From contig JAJTXQ010000067.1 in assembly GCA_021462855.1 (NCBI GenBank), forward strand, positions 66,860 through 130,859: a DNA stretch of 64,000 nt. The letters are read 5' to 3'. How positions within the stretch are numbered: the first letter of the stretch is position 1; each line of letters opens with the position of its first letter. The translations under genes were made by a program, and so were the position numbers. The DNA is from Dehalococcoidia bacterium. Lineage in GTDB: Bacteria > Chloroflexota > Dehalococcoidia > DSTF01 > JACRBR01. The notes beneath the pieces were generated by a model, which worked only from the letters and a program-made list of their open reading frames with translations, searched no databases and was not told where the DNA came from. Of the stretch, positions 18,131 to 26,968 are shown piece by piece.

Positions 18131-18819
18131 ACGTCGCCATCGAGCACGATTTCGGTACGGAGGCGCTCGCCGCGCCGGCCGCGATCGTCGAGGAGATCCG
18201 CCCGGCGCTGCGCGGGGCGATGCACCTCGGCGCGGCGTTCGCGGCGCCCTTCGCGCTGCTCGCGCTGTTGCTCATCGCTGACTCGCCGAGCGGGTACGTC
18301 GGCGCGTCGGTCTTCGCCTCGAGCCTGGTCCTGCTGTACACGAGCAGCGCGAGCTACCACACGATCCCCTGGCCGGCGAAACTGCGCGGCATCGCCAAGC
18401 GCGTCGACCACTCGATGATCTTCGCGCTGATCGCGGGGACGTACACGCCGTTCTGCCTCATCACGCTGAGCCGCGCCTGGGGCATATCGATGCTGTCGAT
18501 TGTCTGGACGCTCGCGGGCCTGGGGATGCTGCTGAAGGTCATCTGGCCATTCGCGCCGCGCTGGCTGAGCGTCGGCCTGTACGTGGCCCTCGGCTGGGTG
18601 GGGATCGTCGCCGCGCGCGAAGTCGTCAACGCGATGCACCCGGAGGCGCTCCTGGCGCTGTTCATCGGTGGCGCGTGCTACTCCGTGGGCGGGCTCATCT
18701 ACGCGCTGAAGCGCCCCAACCCGTTCCCCAGCGTCTTCGGGTTCCACGAGGTGTTCCACGTGTTCGTGCTCGCCGGGAGCATGGCGCACTTCTCGCTGAT
18801 CGCCCTGTACGTGCTGTGA
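18127..18819 (+). CDS. Hemolysin III (PAQR-superfamily) membrane protein
   Basis: The 230-residue protein has seven predicted membrane helices and the family metal-site motifs: SSASYHTI, KRVDHSMIFALIAGTYTPF and GFHEVFHVFV. The His and Ser/Asp set is that of PAQR/HlyIII proteins, putative zinc-dependent hydrolases acting within the membrane. The start at 18127 overlaps the preceding gene by four bases. Its TGA overlaps the GTG of the following lipase gene. Confidence 0.9.
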   Translation: MNVAIEHDFGTEALAAPAAIVEEIRPALRGAMHLGAAFAAPFALLALLLIADSPSGYVGASVFASSLVLLYTSSASYHTIPWPAKLRGIAKRVDHSMIFALIAGTYTPFCLITLSRAWGISMLSIVWTLAGLGMLLKVIWPFAPRWLSVGLYVALGWVGIVAAREVVNAMHPEALLALFIGGACYSVGGLIYALKRPNPFPSVFGFHEVFHVFVLAGSMAHFSLIALYVL

Positions 18820-19682
18820 TCCGGCCGGACGAGGCAGGCGATACGCGCGTACGCCACGAAGAAGACGCCTTCACCACGCCCGACGGCCTGCGCCTGCTGG
18901 AGCGCCGGTGGATGCCGCACGGCAGGGCGCGCGCGCACGTCATCGTGGTGCATGGGTACGCCGAGCATGGCGGGCGCTACGCGCATGCCGGCGAGCGGCT
19001 GGCGCAGCACGGGTACGGCGTCCACGCGCTCGACCTGCGCGGGCACGGCCGCTCCGATGGCCCGGTCGCGCTCGTCCGCTCGTTCGCCGAGTACCTGGCC
19101 GACATGCGGCAGCTGATGCGCCGCGTCGCCGGCCGGCACGCGGGCGACCGGACGTTCATCCTCGGGCACAGCATGGGTGGCACGATCGCGGCCCTGTACG
19201 CGATCGTCGACCGGCCGGCCGTGGCGGGCGTGATCCTGAGCGGCCCGGCGCTCGGCGCAGCGCGCGGCCCCGGCATCGTGACGCGGGCGATGTTGATCGC
19301 CGGGCGCATCGCGCCGCGGCTGCCCACGGTACGGCTCGATGCGTCGGCCGTGTCCCGCGACCCGGGGGTCGTGCTCCGCTATCGCAACGACCCGTTCGTG
19401 TACACCGGGCGCGTCCGCGCCGGGCTCGTCGCGGCGATGATCCGCGCCGCGCGGCACATCGACGAGCGGGTACACCATGTCCACGTGCCGCTGCTGATCA
19501 TGCATGGCACCGAGGACAGGCTCGCGGCACACGAGCACAGCCGCGAGTTCCACGAGCGAGCGTCGTCGCGCGACAAGACGCTGCGGCTGTACGACGGCCT
19601 GTACCACGAGATCTTCAACGAACCCGAGCGCGACAAGGTCCTCGGCGACGTGATCGCCTGGCTCGACGAGCGATCGGCCTAG
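18816..19682 (+). CDS. Alpha/beta hydrolase, monoacylglycerol-lipase type
   Basis: The 288-residue protein has the nucleophile elbow GHSMGG (Ser near residue 115), an oxyanion region VHGYAEHGGRY, the acid in IMHGTEDRLA and the base in YDGLYHEIFNE. The HGYAEHGGRY stretch is characteristic of monoacylglycerol lipases and lysophospholipases. It has no signal peptide, so it is cytoplasmic. The GTG start overlaps the hemolysin III stop, and its own stop overlaps that of the convergent MBL gene. Confidence 0.85.
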   Translation: MIRPDEAGDTRVRHEEDAFTTPDGLRLLERRWMPHGRARAHVIVVHGYAEHGGRYAHAGERLAQHGYGVHALDLRGHGRSDGPVALVRSFAEYLADMRQLMRRVAGRHAGDRTFILGHSMGGTIAALYAIVDRPAVAGVILSGPALGAARGPGIVTRAMLIAGRIAPRLPTVRLDASAVSRDPGVVLRYRNDPFVYTGRVRAGLVAAMIRAARHIDERVHHVHVPLLIMHGTEDRLAAHEHSREFHERASSRDKTLRLYDGLYHEIFNEPERDKVLGDVIAWLDERSA

Positions 19683-20965
19683 TACTCGCCCGCGAGGTCC
19701 CGCTTTCCCTGCTTGCTCGCGAGCGACGCGTGGTTGAGGATGTTTCGCGCCATCGATGACGTCTGCTCCTTCGAGCGTGCGGCGTAGACGCCGGCGCGCG
19801 CCTCGTGCGCCGCGGCGGACGCCGGCTCGGCCAGCACGGCGTACTCGATGAGGTGGCACGCCAGCCGCGTGTTGCCCTCGGCGACGAGGGCGAGAGCGCG
19901 GGCGATCACGTGTTCGAGCCCGCCCGCGAGCGCGACCCACTCGCGCGCCTGCTCGGCGCGTGGCGCGGGAAGCAGGTTGTCGGGCTCGCCGTCGTACCAG
20001 CCGCCGTACAGCCGCCAGATGTTGCGCAGGATGAACTGCGGGTGGTCGTATACCGGCTTCAGGTACGGGCGATCGAGCAGGCGCTGCGGCATCTCGACCT
20101 CGTGCAGCACGCGGTCGAGCGACGCACCGGCGTTCATGAGCGCCAGCACCTGCGCCTCGAGCGACTCCAGCAACTCCGCGGTGTCGGCGAGTGCCTGGCG
20201 CACGCGGTCCACGCCGAAGATCGGCATGCCGTGCCCGGGGATCATCGCTTCGGCGCCGAGCGCCTCCATTTCGCGGAGCGCGGCCGCCCATTCGGCGGTA
20301 TAGCGCTGGACCTTCTGCGGGTTGCCGGAGTTCGGGGCGGCCCAGATGAAGAGGTCGCCCGGGAAGAGCAGCTTCTTCTCCGGTATCCACGTCCACGTCG
20401 CGTCGTCGGTCTCGCCGCGGGCGTGGCGCAGTTCGAACGTCAGCGCGCCGCTGCGGAACTCCATGCGGTCGTGGTACGAGACGTCCGGGTACCGGTACTG
20501 CTCGGGCCAGATGAACCGGTCGACCGGGAAGGCGAACTGGCGCACGTTGATCGCGGCGTTCCACCCGCGCGACTTCTTGTACCGGTCGAAGTTTGGCGCG
20601 AGACCCGCGTGACCGTAGACGAGCGGTGGTGGCCGGCGCTGCTCCTCGGCTTCGCGCTCAAACGGCGCGACGCCGAAAATGTGGTCGATGTGGTGGTGCG
20701 AGAACACGGCTGCGGCGAGCGGCGCGTCGGGCCGCCACTTGCGCACGGCCTCGTACAGGCGCTGCGTGTCCGCGACCGACCCCGTGTCGAGCATGACGAG
20801 CGCGTCGCCCGTGTCGATCGTGTTCGCGCTGGCGAAGCCCTTGTAGAAGAGCACGCCGTCGAGGATCTCGTCGCCCTCGGGGTATGTGGCGGTGACGGGG
20901 TGGGCTTCACCTGGGTCGAGCGTGCCCGTCCACAGCCGCTCTGCAAGGTCACGGATCTTCGACAT
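19679..20965 (-). CDS. Alkyl-sulfatase-like metallo-beta-lactamase-fold hydrolase
   Basis: The 428-residue protein has an MBL domain with AAVFSHHHIDHIFG and later GDLFIWAAPN and IPGHGMPIFG. An alkyl-sulfatase dimerisation domain (LYGGWYDGEPDNLLP, then a helical tetratrico-like region) completes the SdsA1/BDS1 layout. The C-terminal SCP2-like lipid-binding domain of full-length SdsA1 is missing. It lacks a signal peptide. It may hydrolyse alkyl sulfates or related esters. The terminal 30 residues (SSMARNILNHAS) are conserved in the family. Confidence 0.85.
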   Translation of the reverse strand: MSKIRDLAERLWTGTLDPGEAHPVTATYPEGDEILDGVLFYKGFASANTIDTGDALVMLDTGSVADTQRLYEAVRKWRPDAPLAAAVFSHHHIDHIFGVAPFEREAEEQRRPPPLVYGHAGLAPNFDRYKKSRGWNAAINVRQFAFPVDRFIWPEQYRYPDVSYHDRMEFRSGALTFELRHARGETDDATWTWIPEKKLLFPGDLFIWAAPNSGNPQKVQRYTAEWAAALREMEALGAEAMIPGHGMPIFGVDRVRQALADTAELLESLEAQVLALMNAGASLDRVLHEVEMPQRLLDRPYLKPVYDHPQFILRNIWRLYGGWYDGEPDNLLPAPRAEQAREWVALAGGLEHVIARALALVAEGNTRLACHLIEYAVLAEPASAAAHEARAGVYAARSKEQTSSMARNILNHASLASKQGKRDLAGEY

Positions 20966-21020
20966 GGATTTCCTCCCTGTGGCTCGTCATCTGCCGCGGG
21001 CCGCGCCCGTCGCAGCGCGG

Positions 21021-21551
21021 CTACACGCCGAACGCCGGCGGATAGATCACCGTACCGCGATACGACTTATCGTAGGCGCGCAGCGGGAGCGCCATGAACG
21101 CCGCGTCCGGCATCTCGTCAGAGGGCGGCCTGACGCCCATCGCGCGCGCCGACGAGAACCCGAACTTCGGGTAATACGCGGGATGCCCGAGGACGACGAC
21201 CAGCGGTTCGCCCAGTTCATCTGCGATGCGCAGACCCTCGCGGATCAGCGCCTTGCCGATGCCGGCGCGCTGCTCGCCGGGGCGTACGGCGACGGGCGCG
21301 AGCGCGAGGACCGCGCGGTCGCGGTCGCCGCGCAACGTCACGTGCGTGAACATCACATGCCCGACGACTTCGGCGCCTGTCTCAGCGACGAGCGCGAGGG
21401 CGGGGATGTAACCGCCGGTCTCCCGGAGTTCCGCGACGAGGCGCGCCTCGTCCCGCTTCCCGAATGCGGCCTCGACCACGCGCGCGATGGCGGCGAACTG
21501 GCGTGGCTCCTCGGCGCGGACCAGCACGCCCGGCGTCCCGGTGGCAGTCAT
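21021..21551 (-). CDS. GNAT-family N-acetyltransferase (YhbS-like)
   Basis: The 176-residue protein shows VALAPVAVRPGEQRAGIGKAL, the acetyl-CoA loop R-x-x-G-I-G/A near residue 95, and HPAYYPKFGF downstream, a hallmark of the YhbS/DUF-type predicted N-acetyltransferases. The substrate is unknown. Its ATG overlaps the stop of the acyl-CoA dehydrogenase gene by four bases, so the two are translated together. Confidence 0.85.
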   Translation of the reverse strand: MTATGTPGVLVRAEEPRQFAAIARVVEAAFGKRDEARLVAELRETGGYIPALALVAETGAEVVGHVMFTHVTLRGDRDRAVLALAPVAVRPGEQRAGIGKALIREGLRIADELGEPLVVVLGHPAYYPKFGFSSARAMGVRPPSDEMPDAAFMALPLRAYDKSYRGTVIYPPAFGV

Positions 21552-22741
21552 CGGAGCCCGAAGTCCCAGCCGTTGCCCCGCTTGTACTCCCGCAGCAACA
21601 GCCGCGCGACGGTCGCGCGGTGCACCTCATCGGGGCCGTCGTAGATGCGTGCGAAGCGGGCGTGCCGGTACATGCGCTCGAGCGGCGTGTCGCTCGTGAC
21701 GCCGGCCGCGCCGTGGACCTGGATCGCGCGGTCGATCGCGTTGTGCAGCATCGACGCGCCGACGACCTTGATGATGCCGATCTCGACGCGCGCCGGGTCG
21801 CCGCTGTCCATCTTGTGCGCCGCCTGCAGCGTGAGCAGGCGCGACGCCTGGATCTCCGCCGCCGTCTCGAAGATCATCACCTGGACCTGTTGTTTCTCGC
21901 CGAGCGTGGTGCCGAACGCCATGCGTGAGTTCGCCCGCTCGCACATCAAGTCGAACGCGCGCTGCGCCTGGCCAAGCCAGCGCATGCAGTGGAAGATCCG
22001 CCCCGGCCCGAGCCGCTGCTGTGCGATGAGGAAGCCGTGCCCGCGCGGCCCGAGCAGGTTCGCCCGTGGCACGCGGACGTCCTCGTACGCCACCTCGCAG
22101 TGGCCGCCGAGCATCCCCATGACCGGCGTCTCGCGGACGATGTTGTAGCCCGGCGTGTCGGTCGGCACGACGATCATGCTGAACGCGGAGTGGTCCGGCG
22201 TGTCGTCGTCCTCGGTGCGGCACATGACGGTCGTGTACGCCGCGTTCTTCGCGCCGGTGGTGAACCACTTGCGGCCGTTGATCACCCAGTCATCGCCATC
22301 GAGCACCGCGCGCGTCTGCAGCTGTGTCGGGTCAGAGCCGGCGACCTCCGGCTCGGTCATGCCGAAGCTCGGGAAGACCTCGCCGGCGACGAGCGGCTGC
22401 AGGTACCGGTCGCGCCACTCCGGCGACGCGTACAGGTTGAGCATGATCGAATCCTGCAGCGAATGCGTGCCGAGGCAGACCTGCGCGTACTCCGACCGGC
22501 CGATGACCTCGTTGACGTAGACGTAGTCGAGGAACGGCATGCCCTGGCCGCCGATCTCCTTCGGGTGCCCGAGCGCCCAGAGCCCGGCGTCCTTCGCCTC
22601 CTGCATCAGGCGGCGCAGCGTGGCGCGGCCCTCCTCGCCGGGCTCTTCGAGCGACGCCTCCGCCGGATAGACGCGCTGCTCGATGAACGCGCGGACGCGC
22701 TCGCGGACCGGCCGCACGTGTTCGGGGATTTGGAAGGACAT
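21548..22741 (-). CDS. Acyl-CoA dehydrogenase, ACAD10/11-like
   Basis: This 397-residue flavoprotein oxidises acyl-CoA to 2-enoyl-CoA. It has the family signatures FGMTEPEVAGSDPTQ, VINGRKWFTTGA and HGAAGVTSDTPL, and ends with RIYDGPDEVHR. The DGPDEVH ending is typical of the ACAD10/11 and LcdH-like branch rather than short-chain MCAD-type enzymes. MSFQIPEH was chosen as start; more upstream codons belong to another frame. It is followed by the overlapping GNAT gene. A second family member lies 440 nt away, divergently. Confidence 0.92.
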   Translation of the reverse strand: MSFQIPEHVRPVRERVRAFIEQRVYPAEASLEEPGEEGRATLRRLMQEAKDAGLWALGHPKEIGGQGMPFLDYVYVNEVIGRSEYAQVCLGTHSLQDSIMLNLYASPEWRDRYLQPLVAGEVFPSFGMTEPEVAGSDPTQLQTRAVLDGDDWVINGRKWFTTGAKNAAYTTVMCRTEDDDTPDHSAFSMIVVPTDTPGYNIVRETPVMGMLGGHCEVAYEDVRVPRANLLGPRGHGFLIAQQRLGPGRIFHCMRWLGQAQRAFDLMCERANSRMAFGTTLGEKQQVQVMIFETAAEIQASRLLTLQAAHKMDSGDPARVEIGIIKVVGASMLHNAIDRAIQVHGAAGVTSDTPLERMYRHARFARIYDGPDEVHRATVARLLLREYKRGNGWDFGLR

Positions 22742-22824
22742 CGGCCCGCTCCTGCGCTGTCGTCGCTGGTGTGTGGAGGCACATCGTAGGGCGCGCGGGC
22801 CGTGGGCGCCATCCGCGCCGGCGG

Positions 22825-23089
22825 TCAGCGCCCGCCGGCCGGGGCGGCGCCGCGGAGTCGCCGGTACGCCCAGAGCGCGGCCTGGTGCGGCAGTACGCCG
22901 GCCGCGGTGTTGGCTACCGCAAGCGCGCCGGCGCCAGCGAATTCCCCCGCGGAGCCAATCGTGCCGGTTGCGAGGAGCAGCAACGGCCAGCCGGCCGCCG
23001 CCGACGCGAGCGCGAACCGCCACCAGCGTCCGCAGACGAGGCCGTAAAGGATGAGCGTCGGGATCGTCGCCTGCCCCCGTGGGCCGCAT
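22825..23089 (-). pseudogene. Frameshifted 87-residue membrane protein (or G-run sequence error)
   Basis: Leftward from ATG 23089 the frame starts MRPTG and then breaks at a run of five G (plus-strand C run at 23074-23078). If one G is removed, the frame continues as QATIPTLILYGLVCGRWWRF, then GWPLLLLATGTIG and HQAALWAYRRLRG, and ends at TGA 22825. The restored protein has two hydrophobic segments. Without the correction that downstream frame has no start codon. It could be a real inactivation, programmed slippage, or a homopolymer error. Confidence 0.5.
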
Positions 23090-23141
23090 CGTACCCGACG
23101 GCCTGGTGGTGGGCGCGATTGCCCGCAGTCGCGCGCACGCC

Positions 23142-23147
23142 TAGAAT
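23142..23147 (+). promoter_or_regulatory. Candidate -10 element TAGAAT
   Basis: TAGAATCC lies 36 nt before the acyl-CoA dehydrogenase start. The same octamer occurs before dapL and, on the other strand, before galU. Confidence 0.45.
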
Positions 23148-23183
23148 CCGATGCTGCGCGAATCGCGCGAGAGGAGCATCACC

Positions 23184-24434
23184 ATGCGCATGAACGTCAA
23201 GCCCATCCCGACGATCTCCGGCCGGATCAACGAGATCCGCGGCCTCACGGCCGAGATCGTCAACAAGGAGATCCTGCCGAACGAGAACATGCTCTGGGCG
23301 TGGCACGCCGACCGCCGCGTCACCGACGCTGAACTCGAACAGTCACGGCACCTGCGCGAGGAGATCAAGGCGAAGGTGAAGCAGGTTGGCCTGTGGGCGC
23401 CGCACCTGCCTGTCGAGTACGGCGGCGCGGGGCTCGACTTCCTCGAGCATGCGTACATGAACGAGGTGCTGGCGTACGCGGTCGGCGCGGCGTCGCTGTT
23501 CGGCGTGGTCGCGCCGAACTCCGGCAACCAGACCATCCTCCTCAAGTACGGCACCGAGGACCAGAAGAAGGAGTGGCTGCAACCGCTCATCGATGGAAAG
23601 ATGGAGTCCGGCTTCTCGATGACGGAGCCCGACCAACCGGGTTCCGACCCGCGCTCGCTGAAGACCACGGCGCGCCGCGACGGCGACGAGTGGGTGATCA
23701 ACGGGCACAAGTGGTTCACCTCCAACGGCAAGCGCGCCGACTTCTTCATCGTCATGTGCCGGACCGAGGATCCGGACGGGCCGGCGGACCGCAACGGCAA
23801 GATGACGCAGATCATTGTCCCGAAGGACACGCCGGGCGTGAACGTCATCCGCGGCGTGCCCGTGTGGGGCCGGGACAGCGACCACTGCGAGATCATCTAC
23901 GACAACGTGCGCGTGCCGGTGACGAACCAGCTCGGGCAGACGGGCACCGGCCACCAGGCTGCGCAGGATCGGCTCGGCGCGGGGCGCGTGTTCCACTGCA
24001 TGAACTCGATCGGGCAGATGTGGCGCGCGTTCGACCTGATGGTCGAGCGGGCGATGACGCGCGAGGTCCACGGCGGCAAGCTCGAGACGAAGCAGTTCAT
24101 CCAGGGCTTCATCGCTGACTCGTACATCGACATCCAGGCGGCGCGGCTGATGACGATCCACACGGCGGAGAAGATGGAAGGCGGCGGCGACCCGCGGACG
24201 GACATCTCCGCGATCAAGATCTTCGTGCCGGCGGCGTACATCCGGGTGGTCGACCGGGCGATCCAGGTGTGGGGCGCCGCGGGCGTCTCGGGCGACCTGC
24301 CGCTCGCGGGCATGTACGAGGGCGCGCGCACGCTCCGCCTCGCCGACGGCCCGGACGAGGTGCACAAGATCCTCATCGCGAAGAACGTGCTGCGCCGCTA
24401 CCACGACGGCCAGGGCTGGGACTTCGGCAACTAG
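23184..24434 (+). CDS. Acyl-CoA dehydrogenase, ACAD10/11-like (second copy)
   Basis: The 416-residue enzyme shares the layout of its divergent neighbour: FSMTEPDQPGSDPRSL, VINGHKWFTSNGKRADF, VWGAAGVSGDLPLAG and LADGPDEVHK. It is a cytoplasmic FAD enzyme of acyl-CoA beta-oxidation; chain length is not evident. GAGGAG lies before MRMNVKPIP, preferred over an ATG 33 nt upstream. It ends at a strong symmetrical terminator. Confidence 0.92.
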   Translation: MRMNVKPIPTISGRINEIRGLTAEIVNKEILPNENMLWAWHADRRVTDAELEQSRHLREEIKAKVKQVGLWAPHLPVEYGGAGLDFLEHAYMNEVLAYAVGAASLFGVVAPNSGNQTILLKYGTEDQKKEWLQPLIDGKMESGFSMTEPDQPGSDPRSLKTTARRDGDEWVINGHKWFTSNGKRADFFIVMCRTEDPDGPADRNGKMTQIIVPKDTPGVNVIRGVPVWGRDSDHCEIIYDNVRVPVTNQLGQTGTGHQAAQDRLGAGRVFHCMNSIGQMWRAFDLMVERAMTREVHGGKLETKQFIQGFIADSYIDIQAARLMTIHTAEKMEGGGDPRTDISAIKIFVPAAYIRVVDRAIQVWGAAGVSGDLPLAGMYEGARTLRLADGPDEVHKILIAKNVLRRYHDGQGWDFGN

Positions 24435-24453
24435 CGCCGGAAGCAGATCGCAC

Positions 24454-24483
24454 AGAAGCCCGCGGCGGCCGCCGCGGGCTTCT
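24454..24483. terminator. Bidirectional intrinsic terminator
   Basis: A perfect 30-nt palindrome (arms of 15 beginning AGAAGCCCGCGG) separates two convergent genes. On each strand the hairpin ends in TTCT. Confidence 0.75.
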
Positions 24484-24502
24484 GCGTTGCCACGGCCGGC
24501 GG

Positions 24503-25561
24503 CTACGCGCCGCGGAAGCAGTCGATGACCTGGCGCGCGAGCGCGGTCAGGTGGTGCCGCCGTTCGGCCGGCGTGTCGCCGTGGCGCACGATGATCAGGT
24601 CGAGCGCCGGCACGACGTAGATGTTCTGTCCGACGTAACCGGATGCGAAGAACGTGCCGAGATCGTCGTCCTTGAGCAGCCACCAGTGCGCGCCGTACCC
24701 GTGCGGGCTGTCGGCCGGCTGGGCGGGCGCGGGCGTACGCGCATAGTCCACCCAGCCCTCGGGCAGGATGCGCTGGCCGTCCCAGACGCCGTCGCGCATG
24801 TACAGCAGGCCGTACTTCGCGAAATCGCGCGGTGTGGCGAAGCAGAACGATGAGCCGATCCACGTGCCCGAGCGGTCGAAGCGCGGCGTCGCCGTACGCA
24901 TGCCGATCGGGTCGAAGACCTCCCGCCGCAGAAACGCCTCGTAGTCCGCGCCGGCGCCGACGATGTTGCGCACGAGCCGTGAGACGATGTTCGACGTGCC
25001 GCTCGAGTAGTTTGAGACGGTGTCCGGTGGATGGTCGAGCGGGAAGTTCGCGGCGAACCCGCCGGTGTCGTCGGCGCCGGGCGAGAAGAGCATCTTGATC
25101 ACGTCGGAGCCGCCGGCGTCGACGTAGTCCTCCGCGAAGCGCAGGCCGGGCGTCATGTGCAACAACGAGTCGAGCGTGATGGCGCGGCGCGGGTCGTCGG
25201 CGTGCTGCCACTCCGGGACAGCGGCCGGCGCCGCGACGTCGAGCTTTCCTTCGCGGACGAGCACCCCGACTGCGCCGTGCAGGATGCTCTTCGCCATCGA
25301 CCACGACGGCTGGGTGTTGTGGGCGGTGATGTCGCCGCGGTATCGCTCGGCGACGATGCGCCCGCGGTAGGCGACGAGCAGCGCGTCGGTGCGGACGGTG
25401 GTCTCGGGCTGGGGCTCCGTGATCGTCGTGTCGAGCAGGCTGGCGAGACCGCGTTCGAGCGCTTGCGGTGGCGGCTCGGCGAACGTCCAGCCATCGGTCG
25501 GGAAGGGCAGGTCCGCGGGTTGCGCGGGCAGCGGCACGAGGGGGATGCGGGTCGATGTCAT
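24503..25561 (-). CDS. Serine hydrolase of the class C beta-lactamase/NylB family
   Basis: The 352-residue protein has the S-x-x-K nucleophile motif in SMAKS (near residue 90) and Y-S-S in NYSSGTSN, as in 6-aminohexanoate-dimer hydrolase and EstB-type esterases. The HGYGAHWWLLKDD segment stands where the KTG-like third motif lies. There is no signal peptide, so an intracellular esterase or amidase is more likely than a beta-lactamase. The ATG lacks a ribosome site; a CATACT box sits six bases before it. Confidence 0.85.
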   Translation of the reverse strand: MTSTRIPLVPLPAQPADLPFPTDGWTFAEPPPQALERGLASLLDTTITEPQPETTVRTDALLVAYRGRIVAERYRGDITAHNTQPSWSMAKSILHGAVGVLVREGKLDVAAPAAVPEWQHADDPRRAITLDSLLHMTPGLRFAEDYVDAGGSDVIKMLFSPGADDTGGFAANFPLDHPPDTVSNYSSGTSNIVSRLVRNIVGAGADYEAFLRREVFDPIGMRTATPRFDRSGTWIGSSFCFATPRDFAKYGLLYMRDGVWDGQRILPEGWVDYARTPAPAQPADSPHGYGAHWWLLKDDDLGTFFASGYVGQNIYVVPALDLIIVRHGDTPAERRHHLTALARQVIDCFRGA

Positions 25562-25670
25562 GGCGGGAAGTATGGCGGCGGGGGCGGCGTGGCGGGAGTG
25601 CCGATCGGCGAGAAAGAAAGCGCCCCGAGTAACCTTGCGTCGCTCCCGGTCTCGTCCTCCTCCGGTCTTC

Positions 25671-25697
25671 CCGTAGCTGGCTTGCGCCTGCTGTCGG
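25671..25697 (-). ncRNA. Candidate structured RNA element with GNRA tetraloop
   Basis: On the minus strand CCG, AGC and GGC pair with GCC, GCT and CGG around a GCAA tetraloop, with one A-A mismatch. It is flanked by repeated CCGG-containing segments. No match to a riboswitch class I know could be defended. Confidence 0.3.
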
Positions 25698-25748
25698 TAC
25701 CTCCGGATTTGTCCACCGGGCCGCGCTCAGTTCCTCGGAGCAAACGCT

Positions 25749-25777
25749 ACGTTACCAGCGGCCCTGCAGGCTGTCAA
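25749..25777 (-). promoter_or_regulatory. Strong minus-strand promoter
   Basis: TTGACA and TAACGT are separated by exactly 17 bases on the minus strand, about 185 nt upstream of the serine hydrolase ATG. Confidence 0.65.
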
Positions 25778-25852
25778 TACTGTATGCGGCATCTTCACAT
25801 TGATGTTCCCGCTATCCCACGGTTTCGTTATCGCCAAGCGCCGATAGCCCGT

Positions 25853-25858
25853 TATGAT
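25853..25858 (+). promoter_or_regulatory. Candidate -10 element TATGAT for galT
   Basis: TATGAT lies 21 nt before the GTG start of galT, so the transcript leader would be very short, and no ribosome site is visible. Confidence 0.4.
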
Positions 25859-25879
25859 CGCGCGCTTTAGACTCACGGC

Positions 25880-26968
25880 GTGGAGAAACGGCGGATCGTT
25901 CGGCCGGACGGCCGGTACCTGTACTACTACGCGTTCGACCGTGCGCTGCCGTCGGCGAGCGACGGACGGAGCGATCCGCGTCCGGCCGGCCAGATCGAAC
26001 TGCGCCGCAACCCGCTGCTCGACGAGTGGGTGATCGTGTCGACGGAGCGGCAGGAGCGGACGTTCCTGCCGCCGGACGAGTACTGCCCGCTCTGCCCGAC
26101 GTCCGGCGGCGCGTTCGCGACGGAGGTCCCGGCCGCGCAATTCGAGATCGTCGCGTTCGAGAACCGCTGGCCGAGCTTCCGCGCCGACGCGCCCGATGTG
26201 AGCGACGCTTCCCCGCTCGAGCGGCGGGGGCGCGCCGCAGGCGCGTGCGAGGTGCTGGTGTACGAACCGGCGCACGACGGCACGCTGGCGTCCATGCCAC
26301 CACGCGCGGTGAGGCACCTCGTCGACGTGTGGGCGGACCGCTACGCCGAGCTTGGCGCACGCGGCGAGGTGGCCTACGTGTTCATCTTCGAGAACCGCGG
26401 GAGGGAGATCGGCGTCACGCTGACGCATCCGCACGGGCAGATCTACGCGTTCCCGTACGTGCCGCCGCGCGTTGAGCGCGAGCATGCCGTCGCGGCGAAG
26501 CATCGCGAGGCGACGGGGCGCTGCCTGCAGTGCGACGTCGTGGCGCGCGAAGCGGCGGACGGTGGGCGCGTCGTGCTGGAGGCTCCGGGATTCGTCGCCT
26601 GCGTGCCGTTCGCCGCGCGCGTGCCGTACGAGGTGCACGTGACGGCCACGGCGCATCGCCCGTCGCTGCTCGACCTCGATCAGAGCGAGCGCGACGGCCT
26701 CGCGGCCATCGTGCGTGCGCTCCAGGCGACGTACGACGCGCTGTGGGGCTTCGCGATGCCGTACACGATGTCGATGCATCAGCGCGCGACGAGCGTGGAC
26801 GCGCCGGACGACCATCTGCACATCGAATTCCTGCCGCCGTATCGCACACGGGACAAGCTCAAGTACCTCGCGAGCGTCGAGACGGGCGCCGGGACGTTCA
26901 TCAACGACACGGCGCCGGAGGAGAAGGCGCGCGAGCTGCGCGATGCGCGCGACCGCGCCGGCGCGTGA
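25880..26968 (+). CDS. galT: Galactose-1-phosphate uridylyltransferase
   Basis: The 362-residue enzyme transfers UMP between UDP-glucose and galactose-1-phosphate (Leloir pathway). The active-site HPHGQ stands in VTLTHPHGQIYAFP, and the zinc-site CPLC lies near residue 72, with ENRWPSF and DDHLHIEFLPP further along. Start is GTG (GTG GAG AAA), with no Shine-Dalgarno and a -10 box just upstream, suggesting a short or absent leader. galK follows with a one-base TGATG overlap. Confidence 0.95.
   Translation: MEKRRIVRPDGRYLYYYAFDRALPSASDGRSDPRPAGQIELRRNPLLDEWVIVSTERQERTFLPPDEYCPLCPTSGGAFATEVPAAQFEIVAFENRWPSFRADAPDVSDASPLERRGRAAGACEVLVYEPAHDGTLASMPPRAVRHLVDVWADRYAELGARGEVAYVFIFENRGREIGVTLTHPHGQIYAFPYVPPRVEREHAVAAKHREATGRCLQCDVVAREAADGGRVVLEAPGFVACVPFAARVPYEVHVTATAHRPSLLDLDQSERDGLAAIVRALQATYDALWGFAMPYTMSMHQRATSVDAPDDHLHIEFLPPYRTRDKLKYLASVETGAGTFINDTAPEEKARELRDARDRAGA

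Larger units (their letters stand above)
25562..25879. other. Divergent intergenic region with possible structured leader RNA
   Basis: These 318 bases contain no convincing gene. On the minus strand a good promoter (25749-25777) would produce a leader of about 180 nt with a GNRA-capped hairpin at 25671-25697. On the plus strand, TATGAT at 25853-25858 probably serves galT. Confidence 0.45.

Noticed and set aside
25562-25785. Match of the 25.6-kb leader to cobalamin, c-di-AMP (ydaO), SRP RNA or RNase P
   Set aside because: Short shared words (CCGG, GACAGC, GCAAGCC) were seen, but the order and the invariant core segments of each class do not fit.
25840-25847. GCCGATAG as a FliA/WhiG promoter upstream of galT
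   Set aside because: The matching TAAA box about 15 bases upstream is missing. The same word before the TetR gene at 32.7 kb also lacks it.
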